NCBI RefSeq assembly: GCF_051106095.1 | Contig: NC_135795.1 | Coordinates: forward strand, 4,332,501-4,396,500 | Direction: 5' to 3' | DNA length: 64,000 bases | Origin: Pogona vitticeps | Lineage: Eukaryota; Chordata; Lepidosauria; Squamata; Agamidae | Shown: positions 24,401 to 34,069 of the stretch, in pieces | How positions within the stretch are numbered: the first letter of the stretch is position 1 | Layout of the letters: every line of letters starts with the position of its first letter | Notes under the pieces: model-generated | Seen by the model: the letters and a program-made list of their open reading frames with translations, nothing else | Told to the model about the DNA's origin: nothing | Database searches by the model: none | Program-made: the position numbers and the translations under genes

Positions 24401-26129
24401 CAGGATGCAAGGAATCATGTCAACCAAGCGATCTACTTGCTGACCAACCGGAGCGCCAATTACCAGTTCAAGACGGGATGTGAGGTCCTCAAGGTGAGCC
24501 CGTAGGTCTCGCCTCCCAAATTGGAGGTCTTCCAGTTTCCTTAAGAATAACCCTTACCCCCAAATTGAGCAAGCATTTTGTCTTCTCCCATCGTCGGCTG
24601 GCCTGGATTTTTGGATTTTTAGTGCCTCTGTTTTAAAGATTGTGTGGGTGTTTAGCCGTCTTCGTCATTATCTTAGAGATGCAAGAGTTGGAAGGGGCCC
24701 CATGGGATCATCCAGTCCAGCCCTTGTCCAGGAGGCTCCGTGGGGGAATCGAACTCCCAACCCCTTGAGAGGCTGGCGTCGCCCAAGCCTCTGGACACCC
24801 GAACGGTCCCTGAGCCGCCTTCCTGCTGCCTCGGTTCCCAACCTCCCAACCCTTGATGTCCTTGGACTGCAACTCCCAGAAATCCTGGCTCGCACTGCTA
24901 GCGGTTGAGGCTTCTGGGTGCTGTAGTCCGAGATCTTCGGCCGCCCACGGTTGGGAACCATCGCCCTCGCGTCCTCTGGCTAGACAGAAAGGTGGCTGCA
25001 GTGCAGAAATCCAGGATGAAAGCCGTGTATTTATTTATTTATTGAAAAGACTTGTCTCCGGACAAAACCCTGAATCAAAAGGGGCCCGTGTGTCTTTTGT
25101 TCTCCCCGTGGCAGCTGATGGACGCCGTGATGTTGCAGTTGAGCCGGGCTCGGAATCGCCTCACCACTCCAGCGACGTTGACTCTGCCGGAAATCGCCTC
25201 CAGCGGCCTCACGGTAACGGACGCCAGCCTCCCCCCCTGCCCACCCTTAATGACATGACCCTCGCCCTCCAGCTGCCCTGGAGCCCTCTCACACTCTCGG
25301 CCGAAGAACAGCCGACTTCTGCTCCTCTTTGAAAATGCTTGTGTTAATCCTACCAGACCGTAGGACCCGGGGATGTCGGCAAGTCTCCCCATCCCTGGCG
25401 GGACGTGGTACCAAAGATTCGAACCCGGGACTCGGTCCCAAAGTCTTGCCCACCTCCCCGGTTGCCACCGTGCCCTGCCCTATCAGATACACTTCTTGGA
25501 CTGACGGGGGAAACGGTCCTCCCCTCGGCCTTTCCCTCCCTGCCCCGGTTCCCTGCTTCGCCCGCTTCCTCCATTCTCCATGCGGAGTGGGTCCTGCTTC
25601 CTTTCCCGTCCGCCTGACGTGTTTTCAGCTTCAGTTTCCTCCGCCCGCCCCAGCCCCTGAGCTCAAAGTAACCTTGGGCCCGTCGTCCCTTCTTTCAGCT
25701 TGGCCAACCTCGAAAGGGTTGCGGGGAGGATAAAGTGGGAAAGAGACCGTGCGTTGCTACCTTCGGCTCATTAGAAAGAGGCGGGATGTATATGGAATGT
25801 ACATCTAACTTGTTCTATTTGTACTGTGTCCACGGTTTAAAATTGAGTATCGATCTTGTATCGCCCATCTATCTATGCCCTTTGAAACCCCATTTGCAAA
25901 TTGACGTAGGTAATAATTAGTGATGTCCCGGGGCTTCTCTCCCTCCCTCCCTCGTTCTCTCTCTGCAGAAGATGTTCACGCCTGCTTTGCCTCCAGATAT
26001 CCTGGTGAACTTTTACATCAACCTGAATAAGCTGTGCTTGACGGTCTACCAGTTGCATGCGCTGCAGCCCAGTTCCACTAAGGTATTGGAAAGTTTCCTG
26101 TTTAGGAGTGTATTCTAAAAGGCAAACGT

Positions 26130-26218
<89 letters not shown>

Positions 26219-28090
26219 CGTTCGTTCCAGCTTCAGGCAAAAGAGCTTATATTGACATACATCCCTACACCATGATAGTATTTTCTAAGTTCTCCCCCTT
26301 TCTTTTTCTCTTTCCATTTGCTATTAAAATTGCAATAACTTTTCCAAAAGGCTCCCCATGAAGGCTTTGCAGCTGAGAGCGGTAGGTGAGGAGGGCTAAG
26401 GACGATGGGAGTTGTAATCTGGCGCATCTAGAAGGTGCCACATCCTGGAGAGCTTCCCCCTAGCAAGGAGGGTTGAGAAAGAGCGTGTCACACAAACTCT
26501 GCTGAGCTGGGTCGGTTTCTGCAACCTGCATTTTGAGAGACGCAGGGGATCTCAAACGAGGCACCCGCTCCTTGAGAATCTGCCCCCATTTTAACCAAAG
26601 TAAGGAAAGCGGTCCCGTCTTTGCACTGACCTGTGAGGAGCAACTGCGGACAAAAAAGCTCACAGAGAACCATTAAAATTGCCCAGAATATCATCAGGCT
26701 CCAGCTACCAACCCTGGATGACATCTTCACATCCTGCTGTCTGAGGAAGTCACACAGCATCCTGAGAGACTCTTCCCATCCTGCTTATAACTTTTTTGAA
26801 CGGTTACCATCTGGCAGAAGATACAGAACAATTAAGACTCGGACCTTTATCCTTCTGGTATCCCTATTAACAGTACAGTAGGATACCTATATCTGTGAGG
26901 GATTGGGTCCAACGACACACACACACCGTGGATGCTGAATAATGCAGGTTATAGCAAACGCTAGCATGGTCTCTGGCTCACTCTAGTGGCCAGTTTTGTT
27001 AATGACGTCGTGGAAATATATTTCTCTAGCAAACACTATATATATGGTCTGGTCCCTGGCTCCCTCTGGTGGCCAGTTCTGGTAATTTCACCTTTAGAGA
27101 TATATATTTCTAAGATTTTTCTTTTAATATTTTCAGACTGTGGATCAGTGGATACTGATTCTGTGGATAAGAGGGTCCTACTGTACATTTGTGTTTGTGG
27201 AAATTGAAATACTTGTGGAAACAAAATCGTGAAAACTGTTTTCTTATTTGAAATCTCACCAGGCCGTCTTTTCCTTCCTTCCTTTCTCCCTTCCTTCCAG
27301 AATTTCAGACCTGCTGGCGGGTCCATCCTCCACAACCCAGGGGCCATGTTGTAAGTATCGTGCTTACGTTTTGGGGGGTGGCCCGTCCTCGTGGCAACGT
27401 CCTGTCCGCCCAGCCACCCCTCCTCGTTTCTCTCTGCAGTGAGTACAACAACCAGAGATATGAAGTCAGTCATGTGCACAAGGTGGAGTGCGTGGTGCCC
27501 TGGCTGAACGACGCCCTCGTTTTCTTCACGGTGTCCCTGCAGTTATGCCAGCAGCTAAAGGACAAGGTGAGGGTGGGAGGAAAAGAGGAGGTCGTAGGGG
27601 AGGTGGCGGGTGATCACTGTATTGCGCATCAATATATCTCCATCATCCGGAGGCCTGCTTATTGGGGGGGGTTGTCGGTTGCTGGGAGAGTAGACCCCCG
27701 TATCCATGGGGGTTTCAGTTCCAAACCCCACTCCCTGTGGATGCTGAAAAACATTTTGATAGCAAAGACTCTACCTAGCATGATCTCCCGTGGATCCAGG
27801 AGTCCGACTGTAGATGTGTTTAGAGTTCACGCTATCCTATTTAATTGTTGTTTTAAAATCTGTGTATAATATATTGTGAGGTACTGGGGTCTCCCTTGGT
27901 AGGGCACGGCTTCACAGATCATGTACCACTTAAGGGAGGCACTTCCACCAAGAAGATGAAGCGAAGAAAACAACTCCAAACAAATAAATTCTCCTTGTCC
28001 GCAGCCGCAACCCTGATTCCGAACGCTTTCCCTGTGATTGTTTTCCAGATTGCGGTGTTTTCCGGCTACTGGAACTACAAGCTCTACTGA
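13408..28090 (+). CDS. ROGDI: ROGDI, complete coding sequence in 11 exons
   Basis: ROGDI (Rav2-related) acts with DMXL/WDR7 proteins in RAVE-like V-ATPase assembly; loss in human causes Kohlschutter-Tonz syndrome. Exons: 13408-13446, 18578-18649, 19713-19795, 21709-21763, 23735-23815, 24398-24493, 25115-25213, 25969-26082, 27301-27350, 27440-27566 and 28049-28090 (TGA). All introns are GT-AG and phases agree, giving 285 aa against 287 in human. It starts [13 protein letters not shown], followed by the leucine-rich helix [20 protein letters not shown]. Later conserved pieces are [40 protein letters not shown] and the C-terminal [13 protein letters not shown]. The start lies in the CpG island and matches human. 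It looks intact. Introns hold several MITEs. Confidence 0.97.
13605..13800. repeat. Tigger-like MITE with CTCF-like core, copy 2
   Basis: It has CGGTATCCGCTGTTCACGTA on the left and CGCTGTTATCCGCGTTTTCC on the right, with the core GGGCTCTAGAGGGAGCCAGA at about 13696-13715. It is diverged. It lies at the start of ROGDI intron 1, 160 bp after exon 1. Confidence 0.6.
13801..15640 (+). other. ROGDI intron 1, no recognised element
   Basis: The GC-rich 13.8-14.5 kb part has overlapping open frames of up to 202 codons on both strands, as expected from low stop-codon frequency. None has splice or homology support. A TTTA tract lies near 14941-14956. Confidence 0.5.
15646..16001 (+). repeat. tRNA-derived SINE (Sauria-type) with perfect 11-bp target duplication
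   Basis: TAGAAGTTTTA occurs at 15646-15656 and again at 15991-16001. Between them is a 334-bp SINE with a tRNA-like head (GGTTAAACTGCAGAATCC; degenerate B box GTAAGATCGAATCC), the body GTAAAAATGCAAGTAGATAA and CCACGTGACCACGGA, and the tail GTCAAGGGGAACCTTTACCT. Intact duplications suggest a fairly recent insertion. Confidence 0.85.
16501..16521. repeat. TTTA microsatellite
   Basis: Five to six TTTA units in ROGDI intron 1, followed by A-rich sequence. Confidence 0.8.
16694..16817. repeat. Inverted repeat (snap-back element)
   Basis: The left arm 16694-16726 begins ACAGATATGTAAGTTTTCCA and pairs with the right arm 16785-16817 ending TTTTACATATCTGT, with 28 of 33 matches. The 58-base spacer contains two G runs. 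It lies in ROGDI intron 1. I do not recognise the family. Confidence 0.7.
18385..18560. repeat. GT/GA microsatellite and AT-rich tract next to ROGDI exon 2
   Basis: A GT tract (18385-18404) becomes GA (to 18414), followed by about 130 bases of TATATA-rich sequence. It ends only 18 bases before exon 2, so the polypyrimidine tract of that exon (TTTCCTTTGAATACAG) is short and interrupted. Confidence 0.8.
20461..20705. repeat. Tigger-like MITE with CTCF-like core on both hairpin arms, copy 3
   Basis: Starts AGGATTCCCCATATTTATGG. Arms 20586-20623 and 20647-20684 pair at 35 of 38 positions around a 23-base loop. The right arm, reversed, reads CTGGCCACTAGAGAGAGCCA; the left reads CTAGCCATTAGAGGGAGCCA. 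It lies in ROGDI intron 3. Confidence 0.75.
21500..21625 (-). repeat. SINE/LINE tail fragment, reverse strand
   Basis: GGGCTGTCAAGTTACTCCCG, followed by ACTTAACGGCAGCCCTA, is the reverse complement of the tail TAAGTCGGA-GTGACTTGAC-GGC found on several forward SINEs and LINE fragments here (50110, 53670, 55135). It lies in ROGDI intron 3, 84 bases before exon 4. Confidence 0.55.
21900..22164. repeat. MITE ending GCGATGCACCACTG, with perfect 21-bp hairpin
   Basis: The right end GCGATGCACCACTG is followed by TA, as in the family at 22734. Inside are CGCTTAACGATG-type repeats. Arms 21921-21941 and 21949-21969 are perfect complements with a 7-base loop. The left end is not clear. It lies in ROGDI intron 4. 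Nearby, 22165-22255 looks like a LINE tail (AACAGTGCTTTGCGCTCATG). Confidence 0.6.
22734..23167. repeat. MITE with CAGTGGTGCCTCGCTTAACG ends, copy 1
   Basis: 434 bp with TA on both sides (22732-22733 and 23168-23169). Terminal repeats: CAGTGGTGCCTCGCTTAACG and TTAAGCGAGGCACCACC. The interior has GGCCATTTTCGC and GAACCGATCATTGC blocks shared with copies at 29961-30382 and 45589-45990. Non-coding, probably mobilised by a pogo/Tigger-type transposase (inference from TA duplication and ends). It lies in ROGDI intron 4. Confidence 0.8.
24180..24337. repeat. Tigger-like MITE with CTCF-like core, copy 4 (left part missing)
   Basis: The core TTGTCTCTGGCTCTAGTGTC, with CAGTTCTGGTAACC after it, is at 24191-24224. 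The right part reads GATCCCGCAGATAACGGGGT, then CCTATTGT. It lies in ROGDI intron 5 and ends 60 bases before exon 6. Confidence 0.65.
24678..24832 (-). repeat. tRNA-derived SINE, reverse strand
   Basis: GCAAGAGTTGGAAGGGGCCC, then CATCCAGTCCAGCCC and GGGGGAATCGAACTCCCAAC. Reversed, this is a tRNA-type B box (GGGAGTTCGATTCCCCC) and a CR1-like tail. It lies in ROGDI intron 6. Similar SINEs are at 36455, 39088, 57491 and 62245. Confidence 0.7.
24833..24959. repeat. Inverted-repeat MITE with ZNF143-like motif, copy 2
   Basis: The ends GGTTCCCAACC and GGTTGGGAACC are reverse complements. The inner arms ACTGCAACTCCCAGAAATCC and GGCTTCTGGGTGCTGTAGTC are diverged versions of ACTACAACTCCCAGAA. It lies in ROGDI intron 6 directly after a SINE. 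Confidence 0.7.
26134..26216. repeat. Compound GT/GA microsatellite
   Basis: About 20 GT units followed by about 21 GA units, starting 52 bases after ROGDI exon 8. Confidence 0.95.
26600..26870 (+). repeat. LINE fragment: end of reverse-transcriptase ORF
   Basis: The frame from about 26633 encodes [19 protein letters not shown], then [20 protein letters not shown] and [14 protein letters not shown]. This C-terminal tail after the RT domain is typical of L2/CR1/Rex-type LINEs. It lies in ROGDI intron 8. Confidence 0.75.
26876..27183. repeat. Tigger-like MITE with two CTCF-like cores in tandem, copy 5
   Basis: The 308-bp element begins CAGTAGGATACCTATATCTG and ends GGATAAGAGGGTCCTACTG, with TA on both sides. 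It carries two cores in the same orientation: GGCTCACTCTAGTGGCCAG near 26974-26993 and GGCTCCCTCTGGTGGCCAG at 27058-27076. It ends 117 bases before ROGDI exon 9. Confidence 0.85.
27689..27811. repeat. Tigger-like MITE, internally deleted, copy 6
   Basis: AGTAGACCCCCGTATCCATG on the left and GATCCAGGAGTCCGACTGTA on the right. Only about 120 bp remain and the CTCF-like core is absent. It lies in ROGDI intron 10. Confidence 0.65.
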
Positions 28091-28800
28091 TCCTGCCTCC
28101 CGACGGGTCCACCTGCCGTTTCAGTCCCTCTCTTCCCGAGACGAGATCGTTGCATAAGCTGTGTCTGTGAGATGTTCCTGCCCTCGTGCGGGTGGGCGGC
28201 TGCCGGGCAGGGCGTCCCTCCCAGAGCAAACAGCTTTGGCTGCCGAATGTCACTCTGTATTTAGCACTTTAGAAATACTCCCATGTCATGTCCATCACTT
28301 CTGGCGCATAGGCTCGCCCTCTGAACCATCGACAGATCCCACCCTGCCGGAGGGAACAGATATGATTATGGGGGAAACAGGGACCATACCGCGAGACCTC
28401 CTTACCCCCCCCCAATGCCTCTGCTCGGCAGGAGTGTCTTCGTAGTTACCATTCCTACTGTACAGATTCCTTACCCTATTCTGGATTTGGGATCACAGCC
28501 ATCTCCTCCTCTTGAGTTTTTGCACAGATGTGACAATTCATCTCCACCCCAAACCTCCAGGGCCATAGGGAACAATTCTCTTTCGGTGTGTGTATGTGTG
28601 TTAAAATCTCCTTTTAAGAAGCGGACGCGCCCATCTTGACTAGGTCTTCCACGAGACGTTTTCTGACGCGCCCTGCCACCAAATAATGTAAGTTATAAAT
28701 CGGGTCCTGGTGGTCGAGGCGTCCGGTTGCTGCTAAACTTGTGATAAATTATTTCTCACCCTTCTCTGTTGTCGTGAAATTAAAAGTCCCCTCAATATTG
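28091..28800 (+). other. ROGDI: ROGDI 3' untranslated region
   Basis: A 0.7-kb stretch from the stop codon to just past the ATTAAA signal. No repeat is recognised. Confidence 0.7.
28779..28784 (+). terminator. Poly(A) signal of ROGDI (ATTAAA)
   Basis: ATTAAA, followed within 25 bases by the GT-rich TTGTGATGGGC. It is the common variant signal, about 690 bases after the stop. Confidence 0.65.
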
Positions 28801-29504
28801 TGATGGGCTTTCTGTATCTTTCTGCAGGGTTTTTTTTTTGGGGGGGTGCATGATCCCCTTGACAGCTGGGTGTGAGAGAGGCGAGAAGCAGATTGGACAC
28901 CCGAGTTGCACCAAAGAGGCCTTAAAACAGGGCAACTAGGTAGATCTACTCGGATCCGGATAAAAACTCCGTACCAAGATGATTCTGAAGCCTACGCTGC
29001 ACGAATAATCACATCTATTTGTGCCTCCTATGTTGTGTTCCTCCCGTCAGCGTACGAAAAGCACATTCTTTATCACACACGTATTGGACGTGCCAAGATA
29101 ACTCGAAAAACGGTGTCTTGTGTTCCTGTTGAAATCAAGTGGTTTTATTCAGCATAAATAACCATTCCCATAAGAAACAAAGATTCACAGCGATGGCAGC
29201 TCTATTAATACAGCAGGATGAGAAAATATATCAAGCGTGTCAGCTCATGGAGCCCCCCCCCAAGTCCTGTGCCCCCTTTTCTGGGAGAGGCTGAGTTTAC
29301 AATTAATTTCAGCAGAGAGAAAACCAGCGAGCGCCAACGCTGGGGAGCCACGTTCCTCCGTTTCAGCAAGACTTAAGGCTCCAGGCCCATGTTATCGATG
29401 CCAACTTTTTTCCTGGGGATCTGGGAACGAGAAATGGAGATAATTAAGAGTTTCAGACGAGCGCATGGCTACCAGAGAAGCATCTGTGGCCTTCCCAATT
29501 ACGA
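28801..29504. other. ROGDI-SMIM22 intergenic region
   Basis: Contains a T/G run near 28832-28846 and a C run near 29253-29261. No gene or named repeat is recognised. Confidence 0.5.
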
Positions 29505-29700
29505 TCGGCTGTGTGGTGTCGTGGACAGTGACGGACTCTAGGGGCTCTGGAGCACAGGGTTCGAATGCTGGGTCAGCCCTGGGATTGCCTTGGGAGAGTG
29601 GCGCTGGTAAAACCACTGCTTAAATATCTCGCTTATCTTGAAAGGCCCATGAGGGTTGGTATAAGTTGGTTCCGACTTGACAGCACGCAATACACACACA
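29505..29700 (+). repeat. tRNA-derived SINE
   Basis: The head has GTGTGGTGTCGTGGACAG and the B box GGTTCGAATGC; the tail is TAAGTTGGTTCCGACTTGAC, then GGCA-like bases and a CA tract. Related to 40362-40560. Confidence 0.65.
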
Positions 29701-29960
29701 CACGGGACTCCCATAATCCTTAGAGAGAGGCCTCATGGAAGCTGGAGTCCCCCAAACATCTCAAGATCATGGGGTCCACCCCCTGTGCACTACAGAGAAG
29801 AGAGCCGTAAATCTAACACCATTCTGATGTCCAGCATAAATGCCGCTTAAAACATCAGGGTCAAGCATCCAGTTCAGGTTGCTCTCAGCTGCAAAATACC
29901 CTGTGTTTAATGTATATGTCAGTAGAGCCATAGCTGTGGAGTTAAGCATGACAGGAATTA

Positions 29961-30382
29961 CAGTGGTGCCCCGTTTAACGATTACCCCGCTTGACGACGA
30001 ATCCACTTCACAACAATGTTTTTGTCATCGCAAAATGATGTTTTAATGGGCTTTTTTCGCTTCCCGACGATCGGTTCCCTGCTTTGGGAACCGATTCTTC
30101 GCATTATGATGATCAAAACAGCTGATCGTCGGGTTTTAAAATAGTCCCCGGCTGCTCAAAATGGCTCCCCGCTGTTTTTAGGAGGCATTTTTTGCTACAC
30201 AGGCACCCGAAAATGGCCGCCCTGTGGAGGATCTTCGCTAGACGAGCAGGTATTTCGCCCATTGGAACACACTGAACGGTTTTCAATGCGTTTCAATGGG
30301 CTTTTTAATTTCGCTTGACGAGGATTTTGCTCTAGAGCGATTTCGCTGGAATGGATTATCCTCGTCAAGCGAGGCACCACTG
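29961..30382. repeat. MITE with CAGTGGTGCC ends, copy 2
   Basis: 422 bp, TA on both sides (29959-29960 and 30383-30384). Ends CAGTGGTGCCCCGTTTAACG and GTCAAGCGAGGCACCACTG. Shares the AACCGATTCTTCGCAT and AAAATGGCCGCC blocks with the copy at 22734. Confidence 0.85.
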
Positions 30383-30652
30383 TATTCTAGTTTGTTAAAA
30401 AGCTGGACATGCTATTTTCTGGCCTGGAAAAAAAGTGGAGTGAAATAGAAGGAAGAGTCGCCCTAGTCTGGCTCTACGACACAACCCCGGATGTGTCGGG
30501 TGCATAAAGCCGTCCTCCTGAACCGCTGTCTTGCAAGGATGCGCAAAACAGTTGGCACACATGTTTTTGTGAGGGCAGGTTGTGGAGCTGTGTTGGGGGA
30601 TCTACACCCCGGTTTCTCCAGTGACACAAGGCTCCCCCCCCACTTCTTACCT

Positions 30653-30702
30653 ACCGGAGGGTTGTCAGCCTTCTCAGAGAGTGTGGTGAGCCCCGATCCT
30701 CC
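30653..30702 (-). CDS. Possible third exon of SMIM22
   Basis: The acceptor GGCGTCAG and reading phase fit exon 2, and EKADN recalls the KGVDN near the end of human SMIM22. A donor-like GTAGGTAAG follows CCTCCG. No clear stop codon was assigned, so this remains a guess. Confidence 0.3.
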
Positions 30703-30865
30703 CTGACGCCGCCTTCCCCAGAAGGAAAGGGATCGATCCAAAGGGCAGAGGCTCCTACCCCTGCGTAGGCTCCACACCCGAGCAAGATCCCAGGAAAACC
30801 GGGAGCCGAGGAACCATCCAATCCCCTTTTCCCTAGAAAGGGTGACGTCCGAAGCCGTTCCTTAC

Positions 30866-32055
30866 CTTGTTGTAGGATCTCGGAGAATCGCACTCGCAGC
30901 AGCAGCAAAAGCAGCGGATCAGAACGAGGAAGACCAACAAGAGGATCACGCCTGGCAGAGAGAGGGCGAGAGAGAAAGTCACAACAGGGGTGTGTCACTT
31001 CGTGAGGTCCTTGAGAAGCAGAACGGGTACAGAGAGCCCCTGCAGCTTCTCTCAGGCCACGCCGTGGGATGTGCTTCTAAAGTGTGTTTTATTATTTTTA
31101 TATGCCTTGTTTAAGCTGATCGTAAACCACTCGGAAAGGTGCATCTGCACGTACGGGGCAGCCGACTAAACAAGCAAACGAATAAAGAGAAGAGGAAATG
31201 ATAGGTTTGTTTTTGTTTGGAAGCAAAACGGTCAATACAGAATTCCAAAGAGCCCCTCGTGTATTCTGATGGGACCTTTTCGTCCTTCGTAATCCCATTC
31301 CGTTGCGGAATTCACACAGAACCGGGTCCACCAAGGAACCCTTTCTATGACACAGTCACTGGAAAAGTTGTCAACAGCACCATCCCCCATGTTTCGGTCG
31401 CTTTCCACGCAACCGCCTTGTTTTAACAGACAAAAAAACCCAGAAGGGACAGAAAGGACCCTAATAAAATGTTATATTGAGCTTTTCCTTTTTTTACCCA
31501 GTCGAGAAAAGTCAAAACTTGAGCCGTTTTTGCCCTCTTGCAAAAGCGACCTTCTCTGGTTGTTAGCAGGTTGGTCGTAGGGGATATCCGGGGGGTGGGG
31601 AGAGACCTGAGAATTCTTGGTGTGTTTAAGAATTACAAGTTATATTTGAACCCCAGCCCTTTGCACCATCCACATGGCTTATCCTCAGAGGTCAGGAAAA
31701 AAATAATCCTGATTCATGAGAATTACTGTCAACAGCCAGTGGCCCTTTCTTTGCCTTCTTGGGAGTGCTTTTTGGATTTTCTACATCCAAGCCAAAACAT
31801 CTGATGTACCCAAGTTATGAAGAGTCAGTTTTCTTCTATCTGTAAGTGAAGAATGCTAAGGTTAAGAAGTGAGCATGACCAATTCAAGCCACAGAATCCC
31901 CTTCCCGCCCCCAACATACCTATGAAGGTAAAAAAAATAGCAAAGGCTACGATGTCCCAGGTGGACTGGAACATCTCTTTGCTTTCCAGCCGGCTCAGAA
32001 CATCGTTGATCTGATCACTTAGCTCTTGGCCAAAATCTTTGCCCGAAGATCCCAT
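30866..32055 (-). CDS. SMIM22: SMIM22 (CASIMO1-like membrane microprotein), first two coding exons
   Basis: SMIM22 is a small one-pass membrane protein; the human form is linked to squalene epoxidase and cell growth. Exon 1 (32055 down to 31920) encodes MGSSGKDFGQELSDQINDVL, then ESKEMFQSTWDIVAFAIFFT; human has FQSTWDTVAFIVFLTF at the same place. Exon 2 (30951 down to 30866) completes the membrane helix (VILLLVFLVLIRCF) and adds a cysteine cluster CFCCCCEC likely to be palmitoylated. Splice sites are GT-AG and the split glycine codon is restored. That gives 74 residues, with more expected. A possible third exon at 30702 down to about 30653 is in phase (GGSGLTTLSEKADNPP) but is not proven. The orientation opposite to ROGDI matches human. 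Confidence 0.85.
31080..31195 (+). repeat. LINE/SINE 3' tail
   Basis: GCTGATCGTAAACCACTCGG then GCAAACGAATAAA resembles the tail GTAAACCGCCC...AATAAA of CR1/L2-type elements. It lies inside the SMIM22 intron. Confidence 0.45.
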
Positions 32056-32153
32056 TTTCTAAGCGCGTTCTCAACAGTACTGCTGATTCTGCCAAGAGAG
32101 AAGAGGCAAGTTCGGGACACCGTCTTGAAATCAGACCTAACCAAGGACCAACC

Positions 32154-32275
32154 CATTCATTCATTCATTCATTCATTCATTCATTCATTCATTCATTCAT
32201 TCATTCATTCATTCATTCATTCATTCCTCTTTCTACCCCACCTTTAATAATAATAATATAATAATAATAATAATT
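32154..32275. repeat. ATTC tetranucleotide tract followed by AAT repeats
   Basis: About 18 units of CATT/ATTC (32154-32227), then CTACCCCACCTTTAATAATA (retroposon-tail-like) and AAT units to 32275. It begins 99 bases upstream of the SMIM22 start codon, so it may lie within or next to its 5' region. Confidence 0.9.
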
Positions 32276-32825
32276 TATTGTCATTGTAAGTATATACACA
32301 TACAACGAAATTCACAGACACCCAGAGACCAGACACATGCACACACATAAAATTCCCAAATTTTATTCCAAAATTTACTCCCAAAATTCCTTTCTGCTAC
32401 CAATTGCTCCGAGTGGCTTACACCCAACATAAAACAGGATTAGAAAGAGCACACCAAGACCAGGTTCAATGGTGAAACCATTAAAATCAGCTCAGTTTTC
32501 TAGAAAGAGATAACTGAAATCATGATGGCCTTAACAGGTTCATAACGATGCGTGTGTGGATTTACATACTATTTTTGTCAAGCCAAACGAGTAACCATTT
32601 TCTGGAGAGGATGGTTCCGGTTCAAAAATCTCTTGTCTGGGGACATTCACAAGCGAGTTTTCTAGAGAGGTAGTTCTGTAAAGCCATTGCAAAGAAACCA
32701 TCTTAAGAGCGACCTCTTGAAGCCCAACAACATTTTATTTTGCCAGCTGTTGCCGTCTGCCACCCACACATTTGCAGGCCTCCTGAGATCGTACGGAGTG
32801 CCTCTCATGAAGAGGGCTCCAGCCG
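32276..32825. other. Intergenic region upstream of SMIM22
   Basis: Nothing I can name; the first part may be the rest of a retroposon (CATACAACGAAATTCACAGA). Confidence 0.45.
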
Positions 32826-32860
<35 letters not shown>

Positions 32861-32861
32861 A
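32826..32861. repeat. ATC trinucleotide tract
   Basis: Twelve ATC/TCA units. Confidence 0.95.
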
Positions 32862-33080
32862 TAGTGTGCACCCAGGCAATTCCGATTGTGGCTTCTCTTT
32901 TCAGCGTTTTCTAGGTAGAGAATACACAGAAGTGGTTGATGATTTGCTTCTGCTGGGGGTCAGTTCACAGATTGTGCAGCTGGCCCAGGGCTACCCAGGC
33001 TGGCTCTTCTCCCAGGAGGCCCAGTGGAGGACTCGAACTCCCAACCTCTACCTAAGCCACTGAGCTATCCAGCCACTTTT
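32862..33080 (-). repeat. tRNA-derived SINE, reverse strand
   Basis: Read in reverse it starts GTGGCTGGATAGCTCAGTGG (A box) and GGGAGTTCGAGTCC (B box), then GGCCCAGTGG-type body and CTACCTAGAAAACGC tail. It is related to the SINE at 55000. Confidence 0.75.
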
Positions 33081-33719
33081 TTTCAGCTTCCCCCCCTTTT
33101 TGTTTCATGCTCCTTCATAGATTTCCTCGCCGTTCGTTTCTTAATGGTCCGGACCCTAAACCATCCTCACGTTTTCCCTGCAAATTCCACAGGAGGATTT
33201 ATTGACAACACTTGAATATTGCCTTTGTTGAGGATGGCATTTCCCGCATTGCAAACCAAGGCTAATCTTCAAATTCAATTCCTGCTCAGTCACTGCCAGT
33301 TCAGATGCCATTAGCATATATATGAATGCACGATGCTTTTCCCCTTCGGGGGTCAATTTACTCTTGCTCAACTACGTTTGCTGTGCCCAGGCTTATTTCT
33401 CCTGCCTGAAGAGACCCTTCTGGGGTTTTTACACTGTCCTTCTGATTTATCCCCTGCCGCCGTGATTTCCTCCTAGCGGCTGCATCACTGCTCACCCTAA
33501 CTCTTTATCGTTGATGAACAAAATTAAAAGCCATAATGTCCAGCCTAGATCCTTGGGGGGGGAAGTCCTCAAGATGTTTGCATCTGTCCATGGACCGTAC
33601 TTGCTTCTTCCTCCTTCTCTGCTGTCTGGTCCTCGCCTATTCTCCCCAAGTTAAAAGAAATCACTTCTGGTCTTGGAGGGGCGGGGTGGGTGGCTTCGCT
33701 CAGCAGCCTTTAAACGATC
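33081..33719. other. Intergenic stretch, nothing recognised
   Basis: No gene or repeat is recognised; open frames are short. Confidence 0.45.
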
Positions 33720-33945
33720 ATCATGCGCCATCAAGTCAATTCTGAGTGATGGCAACTCTTTCCTGGGTTTTCTCGGTGCAGAATACAAATAAGTGCTTTA
33801 CCTTTGCCTTCCACTCGGGGGCGCCCCGGGTCGGCGCAGCTTGCCCAAGGCTACGAAGGCCGGCTGTTCCCCTAGGAGGCCTTGTGGGGGAATCGAACCC
33901 CCAACCTTTCGCTCCACATTCGGAGACCTCAACCACACAGATTTC
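33720..33945 (-). repeat. tRNA-derived SINE, reverse strand
   Basis: TGCGCCATCAAGTCAATTCT, then GGGTTTTCTCGGTGCAGAAT and GGGGGAATCGAACCCCCAAC. Reversed, it has a B box and the tail that ends in a TCAAGTC-type block. Confidence 0.75.
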
Positions 33946-34069
33946 CAGCCAGCTTCAGCAGACTTGACTGAGATGATTTCCTCTCCTTTTTCTAACTGCA
34001 CACCTATCTGTGTGGTGTTTTTTTTTTGGAGGGGGGGACGAGTTAGGGTTATTGCTGTTGATTTTAACG

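Noticed and set aside
26057-26361. Frames encoding alternating Cys-Val and Arg-Glu
   Set aside because: Translation of a GT/GA microsatellite.
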